Assembly: GCA_964355675.1 (NCBI GenBank) | Contig: CAYHEC010000040.1 | Location: forward strand, 1-24,804 | From: CAMBDS01 sp964355675 | GTDB lineage: Bacteria > Electryoneota > AABM5-125-24 > Hatepunaeales > Hatepunaeaceae | DNA: 24,804 nucleotides | Reading direction: 5' to 3' | In this document: piece by piece, positions 21,989 to 24,804 of the stretch | Numbering within the stretch: position 1 is the stretch's first letter | Layout: the number at the start of each line of letters is the position of its first letter | Notes under the pieces: model-generated | What the model was told of the DNA's origin: nothing | The model's input: the letters and a program-made list of their open reading frames with translations, nothing else | The model's database searches: none | Program-made: the position numbers and the translations under genes

Positions 21989-22115
21989 GACAGACATTCG
22001 TGTCTGTCACCTTTGATGGGGAGGACAGACATTCGTGTCTGTCACCTTTGATGGGGAGGATAGACATTCGTGTCTGTCACCTTTGATGGGGAGGACAGAC
22101 ATTCTTGTCTGTCAC
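21989..22115. repeat. 35-bp tandem array of short hairpins
   Basis: Units start at 21989, 22024, 22059 and 22094; the first three are 35 nt, the fourth is cut after 22 nt. Each contains GACAGACA-ttcg-TGTCTGTC followed by the spacer ACCTTTGATGGGGAG. Unit 3 has GATAGACA and unit 4 has a TTCT loop. There is no variable spacer, so this is not a CRISPR array. It ends 25 nt before the lipoprotein ATG. Confidence 0.95.
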
Positions 22116-22140
22116 AATTACAAAACAAGAGAGAGTTCCA

Positions 22141-23343
22141 ATGAAATCGTTCGCTATTCTTTTGCTCATCGGGCTTGTCCTTACGGTTGGCTGTTCAAAA
22201 GACTCCAACGACAACGGGCCGACCGGAACAGTCAATCATCCGCCCGTGATTCAGAGCATTAACGCAAGTCCCCAAGAGGTTGCTCGTAATCATTCAGCCT
22301 CTATTGTCTGCGTTGCGACAGACGCTGATCGAGACACCTTAACTTATGCTTGGTCAACTCGCTTTGGGTCGGTTTCCGCCGATGGTGCAGAGGCAGACTG
22401 GCAGGCTCCGGCGGAAGCAGGTACCTATTGGGTTAAGGTTATTGTTAATGACGGTGTTGCTTTGGATGTCGATTCGGTCCAAGTGACAGTTGCACCAAAC
22501 AGGCCTCCTGTAATCGAGAGTTTGTCCTCTTCCAGCCCGGATGTAGGTCATGGTGGCACAATTACTATAACTTGCGCGGCTTCCGATCCAGACAACGATG
22601 TTCTCCGATATACTTGGACGCCAAGTGCAGGATCCATTCAAGGCAGTGGCGCGAGTGTTTCATGGCGCGCTCCGCAGAATTCGGGAAACTACTGGATTCG
22701 TTTGAGGGTGAATGATGGCTCTGAAAGTGCCTTCGATTCTGTCCAAGTAACTGTAATGGCGAATCGAACTCCGGTTATTCAAGCAGTTACTGCAAATCCA
22801 AGTGAAGTAGAATTTGGCGAAACCATATCATTGACCTGCGACGCATCAGACGCGGACGATGATGCTTTGACCTATACTTGGAATGTTCAATCAGGCAGAA
22901 TCAGCGGTAGGGGCAACAACGTCAGTTGGATTGCGCCAAATGTGTCTGGAACATTTTGGTTGTCAGTAGGAGTAAATGATGGGCTTGCAACCGTTACCGA
23001 TACTGCGGTTGTCACGGTTGTGCCATCGAATACACCGCCATCAAGCCCTTATGCACCTGACCCGCCCGACGCAAATTTTAATTACGAGCAACCTCTTTCA
23101 CTTAATCTAACATGGGGTTGTGATGACGCGGATGGAGATTCTCTCGAATATGACGTCTATTTCGGTACCGATTCGCAACTGGAATCTCTCATCTTTGTTA
23201 GACGTGATTTGACTTCGAAGGTGACAAGAGTAACTGACCTTAGATCCAGACAAGTGTATTTTTGGAAGGTTATCGTCAGAGATAGCCGCGGAGCCGAAGT
23301 TACTGGACCTGTTGGCGCTTCAGGACACAATGATGTCCTTTGA
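22141..23343 (+). CDS. Ig/PKD-like lipoprotein (long paralogue) with an altered C-terminal end
   Basis: The type II signal peptide ends in LTVGC, lipobox Cys18. Three Ig/PKD-like repeats follow at about 33-118, 121-206 and 208-294, each starting P-V-I and ending in a D-S-V-Q-V-T-V-type strand. A fibronectin-III-like domain (about 298-391) closes the protein. In the short paralogue the domain ends TGPVWSFYTR; here TGPV is followed by GASGHNDVL and stop, so the last strand is lost. The change coincides with a small palindrome (AGGACA-n6-TGTCCT, 23322-23339) and the start of the DUF2971 gene. I use ATG 22141, directly before the signal peptide. It is probably an envelope adhesion or structural protein. 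Confidence 0.86.
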   Translation: MKSFAILLLIGLVLTVGCSKDSNDNGPTGTVNHPPVIQSINASPQEVARNHSASIVCVATDADRDTLTYAWSTRFGSVSADGAEADWQAPAEAGTYWVKVIVNDGVALDVDSVQVTVAPNRPPVIESLSSSSPDVGHGGTITITCAASDPDNDVLRYTWTPSAGSIQGSGASVSWRAPQNSGNYWIRLRVNDGSESAFDSVQVTVMANRTPVIQAVTANPSEVEFGETISLTCDASDADDDALTYTWNVQSGRISGRGNNVSWIAPNVSGTFWLSVGVNDGLATVTDTAVVTVVPSNTPPSSPYAPDPPDANFNYEQPLSLNLTWGCDDADGDSLEYDVYFGTDSQLESLIFVRRDLTSKVTRVTDLRSRQVYFWKVIVRDSRGAEVTGPVGASGHNDVL

Positions 23344-24316
23344 AAGAATTCGTCCGGTCATTGTAGAGAATTTCCCTCTGACAATCGGAGAGGTTGCTCG
23401 ACAATACTGGAAATTGCCTGAGAATTGTCCGAATACCCTTTTTCACTATACCACATTAACAGGGATGGAGGGAATTCTAAATTGCGGTGGATTACGAGCC
23501 ACTTACCGGATGAATATGAGTGACAAGGGGGAATTCGAGTACCCCAAGAAAATCATATACGAGACAACCCATGAGATTGAGCAACTGTGCGATGTTCCAC
23601 CTGTCGCACTAAGTCTTGCGCAATACACACGTTTGAATCTTGAAAGAACCTTAAGGGACTCTAAGGACGAGAGCAGATCGTATTGTGCGTGCTTGACTCT
23701 TGAATCCGACCATTTGAAAATGTGGGATTTCTACGCAGAAAAGGGCAAAGGAGTTGCGATTGGCATTAATTTCAGCCGATTCCTTTGGCTGCAGATGGAA
23801 AGAGAAAAGAGTGGAATACCCTCAATTATGCCTGCGCCTGTCACATATGATGAATTCAAACAACGAACTCTAACTCGATTGTTAGTCGAAGCTGGAATTG
23901 ACGACATGCGGCGGTTTAATCAAAGTACATCGAATAAATCTGCTGATCTAACAGCCCTTCGAGATCGGGTAATGGAAGAAATAATTGTGCATTTAATGGT
24001 CTTGATCGATTACTTCAAATCTCCTTCCTACGCAAGTGAGCGTGAAGTAAGACTGATGTTGCACTCAAGAGATTCGACATTTATGGCACAGAATATAAAG
24101 TATTATCAAAGAGATAGTGTAGCTATTCCTTACATATTATTTGATTTTAGAAATATTGAATCTGGACTAATTCCAATCTCAGAAATCAAAATTGGACCAA
24201 ACGCCGATACTTTGACTATGCGACGAAAAATTGGTGATCTACTTCTTGAATTGGGTTACGGTAAGAGTAATAAGGATTGGCCTCAAATTACACAATCTCG
24301 ATTGACGGCTCAATAG
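23333..24316 (+). CDS. DUF2971 family protein
   Basis: The 327-residue cytoplasmic protein shows the DUF2971 pattern: LFHYTTLTGMEGILNCGGL near the N-terminus, then NMSDKGEFEYP, the central CACLTLESDHLKMWDFYAEK followed by GKGVAIGINF, and a C-terminal SEREVRLMLHS. The biochemical function of the family is unknown; members turn up in accessory and defence islands. AGGA at 23322-23325 precedes the ATG pair at 23330/23333; I prefer 23333 for spacing. The gene is more AT-rich than its neighbours and its start lies inside the altered end of the lipoprotein gene, both signs of acquisition by recombination. Confidence 0.8.
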   Translation: MSFERIRPVIVENFPLTIGEVARQYWKLPENCPNTLFHYTTLTGMEGILNCGGLRATYRMNMSDKGEFEYPKKIIYETTHEIEQLCDVPPVALSLAQYTRLNLERTLRDSKDESRSYCACLTLESDHLKMWDFYAEKGKGVAIGINFSRFLWLQMEREKSGIPSIMPAPVTYDEFKQRTLTRLLVEAGIDDMRRFNQSTSNKSADLTALRDRVMEEIIVHLMVLIDYFKSPSYASEREVRLMLHSRDSTFMAQNIKYYQRDSVAIPYILFDFRNIESGLIPISEIKIGPNADTLTMRRKIGDLLLELGYGKSNKDWPQITQSRLTAQ

Positions 24317-24553
24317 CCTTTCTCTTTCATCAGCTTTCAACCCCAGAGGGTTGACTGCTTGCGCCTTCCCCTTCTGGAAGGATGAGGAATTAAGGGACAA
24401 ACTGAAGTTTGAACTCTGAACGGGGTTGCTTCGTCACTACGTTTGCAGTGATCGATCTCATAAAAATACCAGTCCGATCACCAATCGATCACAGAGTTTC
24501 TCATTGCAGCGCAACAAAATACGCCGCTCTGTGACTCAGTGATCGATTTTTGA
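24317..24553. other. Intergenic stretch with inverted repeats, no gene seen
   Basis: TCAACCC-caga-GGGTTGA (24337-24354) and CCTTCC/GGAAGG (about 24364-24381) follow the DUF2971 stop. CAAACT-ga-AGTTTG lies at about 24399-24412. GTGATCGAT occurs at 24448-24456 and 24539-24547 and inverted (ATCGATCAC) at 24484-24492; CACAGAG (24490-24496) pairs with CTCTGTG (24527-24533). The last pair could fold as a long stem-loop. Confidence 0.65.
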
Positions 24554-24595
24554 CCCCCTCACCCTTTTCCCAAGGTGACAGGCAGGAATGCCTAT

Positions 24596-24712
24596 CCTCC
24601 CGGGACGCGATCCATCACTTGGGACGCGGCGGGAGCGGCGGTGGGGAGCTACTTCGTAAGGCTTGAAGCGGGAGGAGTCGTTCGGACGGAAAGGGTGATT
24701 CTCGTCAAGTGA
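24596..24712 (+). pseudogene. Stranded C-terminal sorting-domain remnant
   Basis: Reading in one frame gives PPGTRSITWDAAGAAVGSYF and then VRLEAGGVVRTERVILVK with a TGA stop. This is the final part of a FlgD-Ig-like/type IX-style sorting domain, the same kind of end as at positions 3-68. The frame is closed by a stop at 24551-24553 and there is no start codon or protein body, so the rest has been lost. A GACAGGCA/TGCCTATC palindrome overlaps the broken edge. Confidence 0.75.
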
Positions 24713-24714
24713 AT

Positions 24715-24740
24715 GCGACAGGGTGCGGACACCCTGTCGC
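24715..24740. repeat. Palindrome right after the sorting-domain remnant
   Basis: GCGACAGGGTG (24715-24725) and CACCCTGTCGC (24730-24740) form an 11-bp perfect stem with a CGGA loop, 2 nt after the remnant's stop codon. The other sorting-domain end (3-68) is also followed directly by a palindrome. Nothing further is recognised up to the window end. Confidence 0.85.
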
Positions 24741-24804
24741 TCGGATTGCCGCAGGGTGAGGACGAGTTCTTTGAAATATTTCTTATAGGGATCGTGTTCT
24801 CCAT

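Noticed and set aside
21989..22115. CRISPR array
   Set aside because: The repeats are directly adjacent with an identical 15-nt linker; there are no unique spacers and no cas genes.
1..24804. tRNA or rRNA genes
   Set aside because: No cloverleaf with a TTCGA-type T-loop and acceptor stem, and no conserved rRNA segments, were found on either strand.
1..24804. Insertion sequence with transposase, or integrase-bounded island
   Set aside because: No transposase, integrase or recombinase motif is seen; the mobile-looking elements here are all non-coding.

Overview
The window comes from a bacterium of roughly 50% GC. Its gene content points to an anaerobic or facultative member of an uncultured lineage, plausibly in the FCB superphylum (Zixibacteria-, KSB1- or Electryonea-like). 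The basis is the two C-terminal secretion/sorting-domain ends (positions 3-68 and about 24596-24712), the indolepyruvate ferredoxin oxidoreductase, the butyrate kinase, the split-type methylmalonyl-CoA mutase and the large number of intergenic palindromes. The lineage is an inference and cannot be fixed from this window alone.

Left part (1-10813), nearly all on the minus strand. Read in the direction of transcription it runs: a six-segment membrane protein, butyrate kinase, a PhoU-like Pit accessory protein plus a Pit phosphate transporter, a Phd-type antitoxin with a frameshifted RelE-like toxin, an AbrB-type antitoxin with a VapC whose C-terminus is replaced, a soluble-adenylyl-cyclase-like protein (class III cyclase, P-loop ATPase, TPR repeats) and IorA. 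The metabolic genes fit peptide/amino-acid fermentation: 2-oxoacid to acyl-CoA with reduced ferredoxin, then acyl-phosphate to ATP.

Right part (11076-24804), nearly all on the plus strand. It holds an aspartoacylase/succinylglutamate-desuccinylase-like M14 protein, a secreted small protein, an ABC-2 permease, a zinc-free MDR oxidoreductase, a duplicated C_GCAxxG_C_C redox-type protein, two paralogous Ig/PKD-like lipoproteins, a higBA toxin-antitoxin pair (minus strand), an orphan antitoxin overlapping a methylmalonyl-CoA mutase large subunit, thioredoxin, a Met/His-rich lipoprotein, hicAB and a DUF2971 protein.

The most unusual content is between the genes. There is a family of short palindromic modules, several of them joined in the same order at different loci. 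One module shows compensatory base-pair change between copies. Some modules lie so that their first bases provide the stop codon of the upstream gene. Two tandem heptamer arrays begin at stop codons, a 35-bp tandem array leads into a lipoprotein gene, and a 35-37-bp dispersed repeat occurs at a toxin-antitoxin locus and upstream of thioredoxin. Five toxin-antitoxin loci are present, and most are broken or lack a normal start. The window looks like a region repeatedly rearranged at such repeats.
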